A DNA stretch of 64,000 nucleotides from Bacillus subtilis (GTDB lineage: Bacteria > Pseudomonadota > Alphaproteobacteria > Rhizobiales > Rhizobiaceae). Under the pieces are notes generated by a model. That model was given only the letters and a program-made list of their open reading frames with translations, was not told the origin of the DNA and ran no database searches. Positions 17,739 through 27,068 of the stretch are shown piece by piece; within the stretch, counting starts at the first letter, position 1, and each line of letters starts with the position of its first letter. The stretch spans positions 62,001 to 126,000 of the forward strand of contig JAHREI010000005.1 of NCBI GenBank assembly GCA_021733665.1, written 5' to 3'. A program made the translations under genes and the position numbers.

Positions 17739-19049
17739 ATGAAAGCGCTGCCACCGGATCCAAAGATCCTCGATCCGATTGAAACTGCCTCGCGCGATGA
17801 AATTGAAGCGCTGCAGTTCCATCGCATGAAGCGTTCGTTGAAGCATTGCTACGAAAACTCACCTTTTTATCGCAAACGCTTTATTGAAGCGGATGTTCAT
17901 CCTGAAGAGCTGAAAACACTGGCGGATATTGCCAGGTTCCCTTTCACCTATAAACAGGATCTGCGCGATACCTATCCGTTCGGTATGTTTGCCGTGCCGC
18001 AGAATAAGGTTGTGCGTATTCACGGTTCCTCCGGTACGACCGGTAAACCGACCGTTGTCGGCTATTCCCAGTCCGATATTGATAACTGGGCAAATCTGAT
18101 CGCACGCTCGATCCGTGCTGCGGGTGGCCGCTCCGGCGATATGCTGCACAACGCCTATGGCTACGGGTTATTTACGGGTGGTATTGGTGCGCATTACGGT
18201 GCTGAACGTCTGGGCTGTACGGTTATTCCGATGTCCGGCGGTCAGACAGAACGTCAGGTTACGTTGATTAATGACTTCCGCCCGCGCATTATCACGGTAA
18301 CACCGAGCTATATGCTTTCCATTCTTGATGAGTTCCGCAGGCAGGGTCTTGATCCGCGTAAAAGCTCATTGGAGATCGGTATTTTCGGCGCGGAACCATG
18401 GACAAATTCCATGCGCGAAGAGATTGAAGATGCCTTTGATATGCATGCTGTCGATATTTACGGCCTATCTGAAGTGATGGGGCCGGGTGTGGCGATGGAA
18501 TGTGTTGAGACCAAAGACGGTCTGCATGTATGGGAAGATCATTTTTATCCGGAAATCATTGATCCGGTGACTTGTGAAGTGCTGCCGGACGGTCAGATGG
18601 GTGAGCTGGTCTTCACCACCCTGACCAAAGAAGCACTGCCGATGGTACGTTATCGCACGCGCGATCTGACCCGCATCCTCCCGGGCACTGCGCGTTCCAT
18701 GCGTCGTATCGAGAAAATTACCGGCCGCAGTGATGATATGATTATCCTGCGCGGGGTTAATGTTTTCCCGACGCAGATTGAAGAGCAGGTTCTGAAATGC
18801 GCTGGTCTTGCACCGCACTTCCAGATTCAGCTGACCCGTACAGGTCGTATGGATTGTATGACTGTGCATGTTGAATGTACACCGGACATGACAGATGATG
18901 CTGCACGCGCGAAATCTTCCCGCGAGTTGTCGCATCATATTAAGAGCATTGTCGGCGTTTCGGCTCAGGTTGTCATCAAAGATCCTAATTCGATGGTGCG
19001 TTCTGAAGGAAAAGCCAAGAGGGTTGTCGACGACCGCCCTGTTGAGTAA
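17739..19049 (+). CDS. paaK: Phenylacetate-CoA ligase PaaK
   Basis: This 436-residue AMP-forming ligase activates phenylacetate with ATP and CoA, the first step of the pathway. The P-loop HGSSGTTGKPTVVGYS is at about residues 95-110, the YGLSEVMGPG adenylate-binding motif follows, and the C-terminal domain has GRSDDMIILRGVNVFPTQIE. Length and motifs match PaaK. AGGGAGG lies upstream of the ATG. It ends the rightward paaGIK operon before a terminator. Confidence 0.96.
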   Translation: MKALPPDPKILDPIETASRDEIEALQFHRMKRSLKHCYENSPFYRKRFIEADVHPEELKTLADIARFPFTYKQDLRDTYPFGMFAVPQNKVVRIHGSSGTTGKPTVVGYSQSDIDNWANLIARSIRAAGGRSGDMLHNAYGYGLFTGGIGAHYGAERLGCTVIPMSGGQTERQVTLINDFRPRIITVTPSYMLSILDEFRRQGLDPRKSSLEIGIFGAEPWTNSMREEIEDAFDMHAVDIYGLSEVMGPGVAMECVETKDGLHVWEDHFYPEIIDPVTCEVLPDGQMGELVFTTLTKEALPMVRYRTRDLTRILPGTARSMRRIEKITGRSDDMIILRGVNVFPTQIEEQVLKCAGLAPHFQIQLTRTGRMDCMTVHVECTPDMTDDAARAKSSRELSHHIKSIVGVSAQVVIKDPNSMVRSEGKAKRVVDDRPVE

Positions 19050-19091
19050 GTGTTGTGTACACTGTGACACGATTTAAAAAGTGATTTTCAT

Positions 19092-19122
19092 ATCAGGGGG
19101 CTTTAACTGCCCCCTGATCTTT
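19092..19122 (+). terminator. Terminator after paaK
   Basis: A 10-bp stem (ATCAGGGGGC at 19092-19101 with 19109-19118), 7-base loop, followed by CTTTT. It lies between paaK and paaR and suggests that paaR is mostly transcribed on its own. Confidence 0.75.
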
Positions 19123-19162
19123 TGCCGGTGGGGCATGATTTATACGATAATAAGGGGGCACT

Positions 19163-19762
19163 ATGTCTCGAACCAGAGCCACTGATTTTGAAGAGAAACA
19201 ACGCGGTTTGCTGATCAGCGCTGCAGAAGTTTTTGCCGATTTGGGTATGGAAAAAGCATCAATGTCATTGATTGCCAATCATGCCAAAGTGTCGAAATCA
19301 CTGCTTTATCATTATTATCCGAGTAAAGATGAGCTGATTTTCGCTATTATCACCACGCATCTGGAAGATCTGGTTGCGGCGATTGAAGAAGCAGATGATG
19401 AAGCGCTTGATCCGCGCAAACGTCTGCGTCAGTTGGTTGGCACTGTGCTTGAATGTTATAAAGGTGCTGATAACCAGCATAAGGTTCAGCTGAATGCCGC
19501 ATGGGCACTGCCTGAAGAACAGCGCAATCAGATTTATGCAATTGAAAGACGAATTGTTAAACGCTTTTCACGTGTGCTGCGTGAGATTAATCCGGAGTTG
19601 GATAATGCAGAGCGGCCGCTGTTGACCCCTGTGACCATGTCATTGTTTGGCATGATCAATTGGGTCTATATGTGGTTCAAAGACGGCGGCAAAATTACCC
19701 GTGAAGATTATGCCGATGTGGCCACGACGCTGATCCTCGAAGGGATCAAGGCTGTTCGTTAA
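19163..19762 (+). CDS. paaR: TetR-family phenylacetate repressor PaaR
   Basis: This 199-residue TetR protein has a helix-turn-helix near residues 30-58 (MSLIANHAKVSKSLLYHYYPSK) and a C-terminal ligand domain matching PaaR of beta- and alphaproteobacterial phenylacetate clusters. PaaR represses paa operons and is released by phenylacetyl-CoA. Candidate operators of the GACCGnnCGGTC type lie at 16409-16420 and 28324-28335. Its last 17 bases overlap the end of the convergent paaY gene. Confidence 0.88.
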   Translation: MSRTRATDFEEKQRGLLISAAEVFADLGMEKASMSLIANHAKVSKSLLYHYYPSKDELIFAIITTHLEDLVAAIEEADDEALDPRKRLRQLVGTVLECYKGADNQHKVQLNAAWALPEEQRNQIYAIERRIVKRFSRVLREINPELDNAERPLLTPVTMSLFGMINWVYMWFKDGGKITREDYADVATTLILEGIKAVR

Positions 19763-20366
19763 AGTTTTTCCGCTCCAGTAAGAGCGGATCATAATCGGAG
19801 CTTTTGGCGCGTTTACGTCCACGTTCGGCCTTGGTTAAAGCCATAGCTGGTGTCAGTTTATGCTGCGCCTCACGGGCAAGCTGCTGATAAATTAAAGTGC
19901 CGCGGCGTTTCCATTCAACTTCGTCTTCCGTGAGCTGACGAAGCACTTTGGCGGGAGAACCGACGGCCAGACTATTGGCAGGAATCTGCGCACCGGCTTT
20001 GACAAATGCCATGGCGGCGATGATTGCGTTTTCACCGATGACTGCTTCATCCATGATAACTGCGTTCATGCCGACCATAGCATTGCGCCCGATATGGCAG
20101 CCATGTAGCACTGCTCCGTGGCCGATATGGCCAAATTCTTCAACGATTACGTCTTTTTCAGGAAAACTGTGTACCACACAGGTTTCCTGAACATTGCAGC
20201 CTGCCTGTAAAATAATACGCCCGAAATCCCCGCGCAGAACACATCCGGGTCCGACATAGACTGTCGGCCCGATATGGACATCACCGATGACGACTGCCTC
20301 CGGATGAACGAAGGCGGCAGGATCAATTACAGGGATAATACCGTCCCAGGCGTAAACGCGGCTCAT
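19746..20366 (-). CDS. paaY: PaaY, left-handed beta-helix hexapeptide-repeat thioesterase
   Basis: This 206-residue protein is built of hexapeptide repeats (VVIGDVHIGPTVYVGPG onward) in the gamma-carbonic-anhydrase-like fold, with metal-binding His candidates in VVHSF and HIGHGAVLHGC. PaaY hydrolyses non-productive CoA thioesters such as hydroxycyclohepta-dienyl-type acetyl-CoA products. Its start overlaps the paaZ stop as ATGA (20363-20366), and its end overlaps paaR by 17 bases on the opposite strand. It closes the leftward paaJ-to-paaY operon. Confidence 0.92.
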   Translation of the reverse strand: MSRVYAWDGIIPVIDPAAFVHPEAVVIGDVHIGPTVYVGPGCVLRGDFGRIILQAGCNVQETCVVHSFPEKDVIVEEFGHIGHGAVLHGCHIGRNAMVGMNAVIMDEAVIGENAIIAAMAFVKAGAQIPANSLAVGSPAKVLRQLTEDEVEWKRRGTLIYQQLAREAQHKLTPAMALTKAERGRKRAKSSDYDPLLLERKNFNEQP

Positions 20367-22435
20367 TGTGCCACTTCAGGCAGAGGCCATGATTTCGCAA
20401 CCATGGTCAGCACGTCATATTGCGCAACAATGTCACCGCGCTGGTTGGTGACACAGCAATCCCAGCGGACTTCACCATGTTGCGCATTGAGGCGCGGATT
20501 GATCTCCTTACAGGTCAGACGCACCTGCAATGTATCGCCGAAATAAACCGGCACGAGGAAGCGCAGATGATCCACGCCGTAATTGGCCAGAACCGGACCT
20601 GCATCCGGATGCACGAAGAGACCTGCCGCAAAACTTGCGATCAGATAGCCATGTGCTACACGATCATCAAAGAACGGATTGGCTTTCGCTGCTTCACTGT
20701 CCATATGGGCGTAGAATGTATCACCCGTGAAATGAGCGAAATGCTCCACATCTTCCAGAGTGATGGTACGCTTATCTGTAATCAGCTGATCACCGATTTT
20801 AAGCTCTGCCAGTGATTTACGGAACGGATGCTCGTCCTGTTTTGCCGGTGCGCCTTCAATCCAGCGGCCGGTGACTGCGGAGAGTAGTGTCGGAGAACCC
20901 TGAACGGCTGTACGCTGCATGAAATGTTTGACGCCGCGAATACCGCCCATTTCTTCGCCGCCGCCTGCGCGACCCGGACCGCCATGGATCAGACCGGCCA
21001 GAGGGGAGCCATGACCGGTTGAAGTCTTGGCGGTTTCACGGTTGCCGATCAGCACGCGGCCATGCCATGGCGCAACGCCGAGAACGGTTTTCTCTGCGGT
21101 TGCCGGATCATTGGTAAAGACTGAGGAGACCAGTGAGCCTTTGCCTTTGCGGGCAAGCGCAATGGCTTCATCCAGATCATCATAGGCCATAACGGTTGAT
21201 ACAGGGCCAAAAGCCTCCACATCATGAATGGCATCGGCTTCAAAAGGCTTGTCTGCATAAAGCAGAACCGGATTGAGGAATGCACCTTTTTCAGCATCGC
21301 CGGATGTAATGTTGACCACATCCGGATCACCGGCAACAATTTCAGCGCCTTTTCGCAGTTCCTTAATACGTTCGCGCACTTCCACGCGCTGATCGAGGCT
21401 GGCAAGTGCGCCCATGCGGGTGGCTTCATCCCCCGGCAGGCCGACAGAGGTTTTGCCCAAACGATCACGCAGTGCTTCAATCAAAGCATCAACTTGCGAG
21501 CGCGGTGCAATGACGCGGCGAATGGCGGTGCATTTCTGCCCTGCTTTCGAGGTCATTTCGCGTGCGACTTCCTTGACGAAAAGATCAAATTCCGGCGTGC
21601 CTGCAACAGCATCTGTACCTAAGATCGAGGCGTTCAGACTGTCGGCTTCCATTGTGAAGCGTGTGGAGTTGGCCACGATGGCTGAGTGGTTTTTCAGCAT
21701 GCGGCCAACTTTGGCCGAACCGGTGAAGGTCACCACATCCTGTTCTGTGACATGGTCGAGCAGATCGCCGACCGAGCCGCAAATCAGCTGCAATGCACCT
21801 TCCGGCAGAATGCCTGTTTCGATGATACGGCGTACCATCAGTTCAGTCAGATAAGCGGTCTGGCTGGCAGGTTTGACGATGCACGGTACACCGGCAATCA
21901 GTGTTGGTGCGATTTTTTCCAGCATACCCCAAATCGGGAAGTTGTAGGCATTGATATGCACTGCAACGCCTTCCATAGGGGTGAGAATATGCTGACCGAT
22001 AAAGCTGCCGTCACGGGAGAGTTGCTCAATATCACCTTCAGCCAGAACACGGGCGTTTGGCAATTCACGCCGTCCTTTGGACGAATAAGCGAGCATAGTG
22101 CCGATACCGCCTTCAATATCGACCCAGCCGTCACTGTGGGTGGCGCCGGTGCGCAGACTTTCTGTGTAGAATTCTTCTTTCTGTGCCATCAGCGCCAGAC
22201 CCAGCTCTTTTAAAAGTTGGGCACGCTCATGAAAGGTCATATTGCGCAGTTTCGGCCCTGCAACTTTGCGGCCATAATCCAGCGTATCAGCGAAATTCAC
22301 GCCTGTTGAATCAATAAGCGCTACCGGTTCACCGGTGGCTGCATCCAAAAGTGTCTGTCCTTGTTTGGTGCCGGAGACCCAGCTTCCGTAGACATAGCTT
22401 TCAAGGCGGCGTGGTTGAACAGCCGTATGGCTCAT
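20363..22435 (-). CDS. paaZ: PaaZ, bifunctional oxepin-CoA hydrolase / aldehyde dehydrogenase
   Basis: This 690-residue fusion opens the oxepin ring and oxidises the resulting semialdehyde to 3-oxo-5,6-dehydrosuberyl-CoA. The N-terminal aldehyde dehydrogenase has Glu263 (TMEADSLN) and Cys302 ([11 protein letters not shown]), at positions close to those of E. coli PaaZ. The C-terminal MaoC-type hydratase domain (from about 540) has GDTFYAH and RVAHGYL, carrying the catalytic Asp/His candidates. The ATG at 22433-22435 follows AAGGAT and is preferred to one at 22450. The protein is complete and slightly longer than the E. coli one. Confidence 0.96.
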   Translation of the reverse strand: MSHTAVQPRRLESYVYGSWVSGTKQGQTLLDAATGEPVALIDSTGVNFADTLDYGRKVAGPKLRNMTFHERAQLLKELGLALMAQKEEFYTESLRTGATHSDGWVDIEGGIGTMLAYSSKGRRELPNARVLAEGDIEQLSRDGSFIGQHILTPMEGVAVHINAYNFPIWGMLEKIAPTLIAGVPCIVKPASQTAYLTELMVRRIIETGILPEGALQLICGSVGDLLDHVTEQDVVTFTGSAKVGRMLKNHSAIVANSTRFTMEADSLNASILGTDAVAGTPEFDLFVKEVAREMTSKAGQKCTAIRRVIAPRSQVDALIEALRDRLGKTSVGLPGDEATRMGALASLDQRVEVRERIKELRKGAEIVAGDPDVVNITSGDAEKGAFLNPVLLYADKPFEADAIHDVEAFGPVSTVMAYDDLDEAIALARKGKGSLVSSVFTNDPATAEKTVLGVAPWHGRVLIGNRETAKTSTGHGSPLAGLIHGGPGRAGGGEEMGGIRGVKHFMQRTAVQGSPTLLSAVTGRWIEGAPAKQDEHPFRKSLAELKIGDQLITDKRTITLEDVEHFAHFTGDTFYAHMDSEAAKANPFFDDRVAHGYLIASFAAGLFVHPDAGPVLANYGVDHLRFLVPVYFGDTLQVRLTCKEINPRLNAQHGEVRWDCCVTNQRGDIVAQYDVLTMVAKSWPLPEVAQ

Positions 22436-22489
22436 TGCATATCCTTCCAAATTCTTTATCGGGAGCAGGGCGCTGTTAGAGCGCTGCTG

Positions 22490-23242
22490 TCAAAGACCAA
22501 GCGGGGTCAAAATTGCGCTGCATTCACTCTGCCAGCGGCTGAGCAGGGCGTTGTTGGGGCTACGGCGCAGTCCAAAACGCGCCAGAATTTCAAAACGACC
22601 GGATTGCGGATCGCCAAAACCGGCGGCAACACGCGGGCGCCAATATGCGATACTGGCTGCGGCTTCTTCCCGGTCTGCATCGGTGCGGACAATGCTTGCC
22701 AGTCCTTCTAACCCAAGCTGCATATGGCGGGTTTCGCGCGGGGCAATCTCACGGAAAACTTCGGCCAGAGGGGCGTAGGAAATGCGGGTAAACTCGGTCA
22801 TCAAAACGCCGGTTGCTAAACCCTGCAGGACATTCATCACCACGGCATCTGCCCAGCTGATAATCGGGTAGTGAAACACCGAAACCCGCATATCACCTTC
22901 TTTACGGGTGGTGCCGAGATCACTGTCGCGCGGGACACGGGCTGCCCAGTCATATTGGGACTGATAGCGGCGTTTATCGGTGCCGAAATCACCCATAATA
23001 TTGAGAACACGCTCGGCGTGATCCGCTTTTTCCAGCGTGATACGGCTGGCGGCAATGCGTTCTTTAATAGCAGGTGCGAAATTGATCGAGGATGCAAAAC
23101 CGGCAGAAGCTGCCAGTTCGCTGTCGACAAAGCTCGACATCATCCGCATCAGTTCGCCGCGATAGCGTGCAGGCACATTGTTCGGAGCGGAGAGAACACC
23201 GCCTTTTGCCAGATAGTCTTCAATATTCATTGTATCAGACAT
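22490..23242 (-). CDS. PaaA-like ferritin-fold protein of unknown role in the paa operon
   Basis: This 250-residue protein belongs to the phenylacetic-acid catabolic (PaaA/PaaC) family but is neither of the two, since complete paaA and paaC genes lie upstream. Counting by eye against PaaA of this window, Glu42, His75, Glu170 and His173 (RETRHM) align with PaaA iron-ligand positions. The Glu before the first His, however, is Lys72 (EKADH in place of DEAGH), and PaaA Asp143 becomes Gly. The iron site may therefore be incomplete. AGGGGA precedes the ATG. It sits 11 bases after paaE and before paaZ. Possible roles are an accessory epoxidase subunit or a separate diiron enzyme; the role is not known. 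Confidence 0.75.
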   Translation of the reverse strand: MSDTMNIEDYLAKGGVLSAPNNVPARYRGELMRMMSSFVDSELAASAGFASSINFAPAIKERIAASRITLEKADHAERVLNIMGDFGTDKRRYQSQYDWAARVPRDSDLGTTRKEGDMRVSVFHYPIISWADAVVMNVLQGLATGVLMTEFTRISYAPLAEVFREIAPRETRHMQLGLEGLASIVRTDADREEAAASIAYWRPRVAAGFGDPQSGRFEILARFGLRRSPNNALLSRWQSECSAILTPLGL

Positions 23243-23253
23243 GGCATTTCCCC

Positions 23254-24330
23254 TTATTCATCATAGCTGACGACAACACGGTCGCTCAGCACAGATGCCT
23301 GACAGGACAGAACGTAACCGGCGCGGACTTCATAATCTTCCAGCGCGTGGTTGATGGCCATTTCGACTTCGCCCTCAATCACTTTACAGCGGCAGGTCGA
23401 GCAGACACCGGCTTTACAGGAGTAGGGTGCGTCAAGATTGTTTGCGAGGGCTGCTTCCAGAATGGTTTCGCCGTTCCGTTCCATTGCAAAGCTGCGGGTT
23501 GTGCCATCCAGAGTAATCATGGCCTGTACGCCTGCACCGGCAGTCGCGGTCTGTTTGGAGACAGGGCGCTGTTTGGCACGTCCCTGCTGGCCGGAGGCGA
23601 AGAGTTCGAACTTGATCTGCTCGTCTTTCAGGCCGTGTTCACGCAGGCTTGCTGCGATGCTCAGCATCATCGGCTCAGGGCCGCAGATGAAGGCAGTGTC
23701 AATGGATGTCGGATCGATCCAGATACGGAACATATCTTTCAGCTTGGCTTCATCAATGCGACCGGTGAAGAGGTCAATTTCCTGACCTTCCTGCTGCAGT
23801 ACATGAATGACAGAAAAACGGCCGAGATAGGTGTTTTTCAGGTCTTCCAACACTTCGCGGAACATGATCGAGCTGATCTGACGATTGGCATAAATCAATG
23901 TGAAACGGGATTTAGGCTCACGTGCGAGTGTGGTTTTGATGATCGAGAGCAGCGGGGTGATGCCGGAGCCGCCGGCAAAACCCAGATATTGTTTTTCGCT
24001 GTCCGCGGTAATTGGCGTAAAAAAGCGCCCCATCGGTGACATGGCTTCAATTTCATCACCAAGGCAAAGGTTCTCATTTGCCCATGTGCTGAAGGCACCG
24101 CCGTCGACGCGTTTGATACCAACCTGCAAAACACCGTCATCAAGCCCTGCGCAGATCGAATAGCTGCGGCGCAGTTCTTCGCCGTCAAAAGCGCGGCGGA
24201 AGGTCAGATACTGACCCTGCGTGAAGTTAAACTGGTCGCGGTCTTCATCGCGTGGTGTCAGTGTCAGAACGACTGCATCGCGGGTGTCGCGCTGAATATC
24301 GGTGACTTTAAGGGTATGAAAGCGTGCCAT
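23254..24330 (-). CDS. paaE: Phenylacetyl-CoA epoxidase reductase subunit PaaE
   Basis: This 358-residue flavoprotein transfers electrons from NADPH to the PaaABC(D) epoxidase. The N-terminal FAD/NAD(P) reductase part shows RRSYSICAG and GFAGGSGITPLLSI. The C-terminal plant-type ferredoxin has the 2Fe-2S Cys pattern CKAGVCSTCRCKV, with the fourth Cys in VLSCQA. The length is typical. It follows paaD in the operon. Confidence 0.96.
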   Translation of the reverse strand: MARFHTLKVTDIQRDTRDAVVLTLTPRDEDRDQFNFTQGQYLTFRRAFDGEELRRSYSICAGLDDGVLQVGIKRVDGGAFSTWANENLCLGDEIEAMSPMGRFFTPITADSEKQYLGFAGGSGITPLLSIIKTTLAREPKSRFTLIYANRQISSIMFREVLEDLKNTYLGRFSVIHVLQQEGQEIDLFTGRIDEAKLKDMFRIWIDPTSIDTAFICGPEPMMLSIAASLREHGLKDEQIKFELFASGQQGRAKQRPVSKQTATAGAGVQAMITLDGTTRSFAMERNGETILEAALANNLDAPYSCKAGVCSTCRCKVIEGEVEMAINHALEDYEVRAGYVLSCQASVLSDRVVVSYDE

Positions 24331-24370
24331 TGGGTATCTTTCTTAAAACCGGCCTAAAACGGGCGCATCC

Positions 24371-24892
24371 TCAGATGCATTTGAAATAATCAAAAGGCTC
24401 CAGACAATCTTTGCAGCGATAGCTGGCCTTACAGGGTGTCGATCCGAACTGGCTGATCTTTTCCGTATGGGTGGACGAACAGCGCGGACAGGCGATAGTT
24501 ATATTGCCGCCTGAAAGACTGCGGGCACGGTCAAGCAACACGCCGTTTGCGGCAGTACCGTCAACAGGTGGAGTAATGCCATAGGCACGCAGCTTTTCGC
24601 GGCCTTCTTCGCTCAGCCAGTCGGTTGTCCATGCGGGAGAGAGCCTGCGTTCCAGACGGAGTTGTTCAATCCCTTTGGACCGCAGTGCCGTTTCAATATC
24701 GAGATTGATGATGCTCGTAGCCGGACAACCACTATAGGTCGGTGTAACCGTAACAACGAGCTCATCTTCCTGCCATGCAACATCACGGATGATGCCGAGA
24801 TCTGTCAGGCTGATAACCGGGATTTCCGGATCGGGAACCTCGGCAAGCCAGCCCCAGATTTGATCGAGAGAGGGACGGGCAGTGTTCTCCAT
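24371..24892 (-). CDS. paaD: Phenylacetyl-CoA epoxidase maturation protein PaaD
   Basis: This 173-residue protein has the MIP18/DUF59-type N-terminal domain (VPDPEIPVISLTDLGIIRDV, then YSGCPA) and a C-terminal zinc-ribbon-like Cys cluster (CPRCSSTHTEK, CRCKDCLE-type spacing). PaaD is needed for a functional epoxidase and probably helps metal or cluster assembly. The ATG at 24890-24892 begins MENTARPSLDQIW, five bases after the paaC stop; no strong ribosome-binding site is visible, so coupling to paaC is likely. A longer frame starts at 24934. Confidence 0.93.
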   Translation of the reverse strand: MENTARPSLDQIWGWLAEVPDPEIPVISLTDLGIIRDVAWQEDELVVTVTPTYSGCPATSIINLDIETALRSKGIEQLRLERRLSPAWTTDWLSEEGREKLRAYGITPPVDGTAANGVLLDRARSLSGGNITIACPRCSSTHTEKISQFGSTPCKASYRCKDCLEPFDYFKCI

Positions 24893-24897
24893 GGCGG

Positions 24898-25746
24898 TTA
24901 CCAGCTCGCACCAGGGTAGGCGCGCTGCAACCATTGCATCTGTGTCAGCATATGCCCCAGATGTTCGGTATGCATGCCCTGACGGCCGCCTTTATGGGCA
25001 AAGGTGCTGTCGGGAATATGCAGCGTTGCCTCATGAAGAACCGCACGGATTGTGCTTTCCCAGATCGGGCGCAACTCTGCCGGATCCGGTGCTATGCCCT
25101 GTTCCGCTGCTGCTTTGTCGATCTCGTCTGAGAGGAACATCTCGCCTGTATAGGGCCACAACGCATCCAGAGCCTTCTGCATGCGACGATGGCTTTCATC
25201 CGTGCCGTCACCCAGACGGATGACCAGATCGGAGGAGCGTTCCAGATGATAAGCGACTTCTTTAGCGGATTTCTCTGCAATATCCGCAATACGCTGATCA
25301 GACGACTTCTTCAGTGCTTTCAAGAGTTCCAGATGAAAGGCATCAAACAGGAACTGACGCATCAGCGTATAGCCGAAATCATCATTCGGGCGCTCGGTGA
25401 TCAGGAGATTTTTGAAGTCCCATGCGTCACGCAGGAAAGCCAGATCATCTGCTGAGCGACCTTCGCCTTCCACTTCACCTGCGAGACCAAGCCAAAGCTG
25501 GGTCTGACCGATCAGATCGAGGGACACATTGGCCAGAGCGATATCTTCTTCCAATGCAGGCGAATGCCCGCACCATTCGGAAACGCGGTGACCGAGGATC
25601 AGAGTATTATCGCCAATACGGAGCAAGATTTCAAAAGCTACATTGCGTGTGGTCTTGTCTTCCACAGGAGGGCGCACATTGCGTACGATTTCTTCCTGCC
25701 TTGCGCGATCCAGTACCGGCGCTGTTTTACCGTGGGCAGCGCTCAT
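24898..25746 (-). CDS. paaC: Phenylacetyl-CoA epoxidase structural subunit PaaC
   Basis: This 282-residue ferritin-fold protein matches PaaC (LRIGDNTLILGHRVSEWCGH, then DIALANVSLDLIGQ, and the C-terminal GMHTEHLGHMLTQMQWLQR). PaaC is the structural partner of catalytic PaaA. Its ATG overlaps the paaB stop as TAATG (25744-25748). Confidence 0.95.
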   Translation of the reverse strand: MSAAHGKTAPVLDRARQEEIVRNVRPPVEDKTTRNVAFEILLRIGDNTLILGHRVSEWCGHSPALEEDIALANVSLDLIGQTQLWLGLAGEVEGEGRSADDLAFLRDAWDFKNLLITERPNDDFGYTLMRQFLFDAFHLELLKALKKSSDQRIADIAEKSAKEVAYHLERSSDLVIRLGDGTDESHRRMQKALDALWPYTGEMFLSDEIDKAAAEQGIAPDPAELRPIWESTIRAVLHEATLHIPDSTFAHKGGRQGMHTEHLGHMLTQMQWLQRAYPGASW

Positions 25747-26030
25747 TACATGCTCCCTACTTCTTCAGGAATCTCGAAGAATGTCGGATGGCGATAGACT
25801 TTGCTGTTGGAAGGCTCGAAAAGCGGGCCTTTTTCCGACGGGCTGGAGGCGACGATATCATCCGAGCGTACAGCCCAGATGGAAACGCCTTCATTGCGGC
25901 GGGTATAGACATCACGCGCATTGTTGATCGCCATTGCAGCATCCGGTGCGTGCAGGCTGCCTACGTGACGATGGTTCAGCCCGTGCTGACCACGGATAAA
26001 GATCTCCCAGAGCGGCCATTCTTTGGACAT
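25746..26030 (-). CDS. paaB: Phenylacetyl-CoA epoxidase subunit PaaB
   Basis: This 94-residue protein starts MSKEWPLWEIFIRGQHGL and has the PaaB sequence (LNHRHVGSLHAPDAAMAINN, ARDVYTRRNEGVSIWAV). It bridges PaaAC units in the epoxidase. The ATG at 26028-26030 has AAGGAAG upstream and gives the usual PaaB length; the longer open frame reaching 26144 is rejected. Confidence 0.96.
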   Translation of the reverse strand: MSKEWPLWEIFIRGQHGLNHRHVGSLHAPDAAMAINNARDVYTRRNEGVSIWAVRSDDIVASSPSEKGPLFEPSNSKVYRHPTFFEIPEEVGSM

Positions 26031-26056
26031 GCTATTCTTCCTTATCTTGAGGGCTG

Positions 26057-27049
26057 TTATTCGGCTGCAACGCGGGTAGAACGGCTGGCTGCCTTGTCGG
26101 CATGCGCAACCAGTGCTTCGCGGAACCAGGCACCATCGTTCCATGCTTTAACGCGAGCGCCGAGACGATCCGTATTGCAAGGGCCGTTACCGCTGATGAC
26201 ATCGAAGAATTCAGTCCAGTCCGGCTCGGTAAAGTCGTAACCGCCTTTTTCTTCATTCCATTTCAGATCAGGATCGGGCACTGTCAGACCAAGATATTCA
26301 GCCTGCGGAACTGTCTGATCGACAAATTTCTGACGAAGTTCGTCATTGGTATTCATCTTGATCTTCCAGGCCATAGACTGGACAGAGTGCACTGAATCTT
26401 TGTCGGACGGGCCGAACATCATCAATGACGGATACCACATGCGGTTCAGCGCATCCTGAGCCATCCGTTTTTGTGCAGGTGTGCCGGAAGCCATTTTCAT
26501 CATCACGGCATAACCCTGACGCTGATGGAAGGATTCCTCTTTACAGATGCGGATCATCGCACGGCTGTAAGGGCCGTAGGATGTACGCTGCAACGGCACC
26601 TGATTCATAATCGCCGCGCCGTCAACCAGCCAGCCAACCGCGCCCATATCGGCCCATGTCAGTGTCGGATAGTTGAAAATCGAGGAATATTTCATCCGGC
26701 CTTCATGCAGGCGCTCAAGCAGATCATCGCGTGAGACGCCCAGAGTTTCAGCGGCAGAATAGAGGTAGAGACCGTGACCGGCTTCATCCTGCACCTTGGC
26801 AAGCAGGATCGCTTTGCGCTCCAGTGTCGGCGCGCGGGTGATCCAGTTGCCCTCAGGCAGCTGTCCGACAATTTCACTATGGGCATGCTGGCCGATCTGG
26901 CGGATCAGCGTCTTACGATAGCCGTCCGGCATCCATTCTTTCGGCTCGATCTTTTCACCGCGGTCGATACGCTCCTGAAAAGCGATTTCCTGCGGGCTCA
27001 TCTCGGCGCGGTTTTTTGCACCTTCAGACGTTACAAGCTGTGCATACAT
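26057..27049 (-). CDS. paaA: Phenylacetyl-CoA epoxidase catalytic subunit PaaA
   Basis: This 330-residue diiron oxygenase subunit inserts oxygen into phenylacetyl-CoA to give the 1,2-epoxide. Iron-ligand candidates are Glu59 (HSEIVG), Glu89 and His92 (DEAGHG), and Glu172 and His175 (EESFHQ). The length is normal. It lies 19 bases after paaJ and heads the paaABCDE gene set. Confidence 0.97.
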   Translation of the reverse strand: MYAQLVTSEGAKNRAEMSPQEIAFQERIDRGEKIEPKEWMPDGYRKTLIRQIGQHAHSEIVGQLPEGNWITRAPTLERKAILLAKVQDEAGHGLYLYSAAETLGVSRDDLLERLHEGRMKYSSIFNYPTLTWADMGAVGWLVDGAAIMNQVPLQRTSYGPYSRAMIRICKEESFHQRQGYAVMMKMASGTPAQKRMAQDALNRMWYPSLMMFGPSDKDSVHSVQSMAWKIKMNTNDELRQKFVDQTVPQAEYLGLTVPDPDLKWNEEKGGYDFTEPDWTEFFDVISGNGPCNTDRLGARVKAWNDGAWFREALVAHADKAASRSTRVAAE

Positions 27050-27068
27050 AGCTGGCTGTCCTTTCCGG

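Noticed and set aside
22490-23242. Reading this gene as paaC
   Set aside because: A full PaaC with the family's conserved N- and C-terminal sequence is encoded at 24898-25746; this protein is a separate PaaA-like member.
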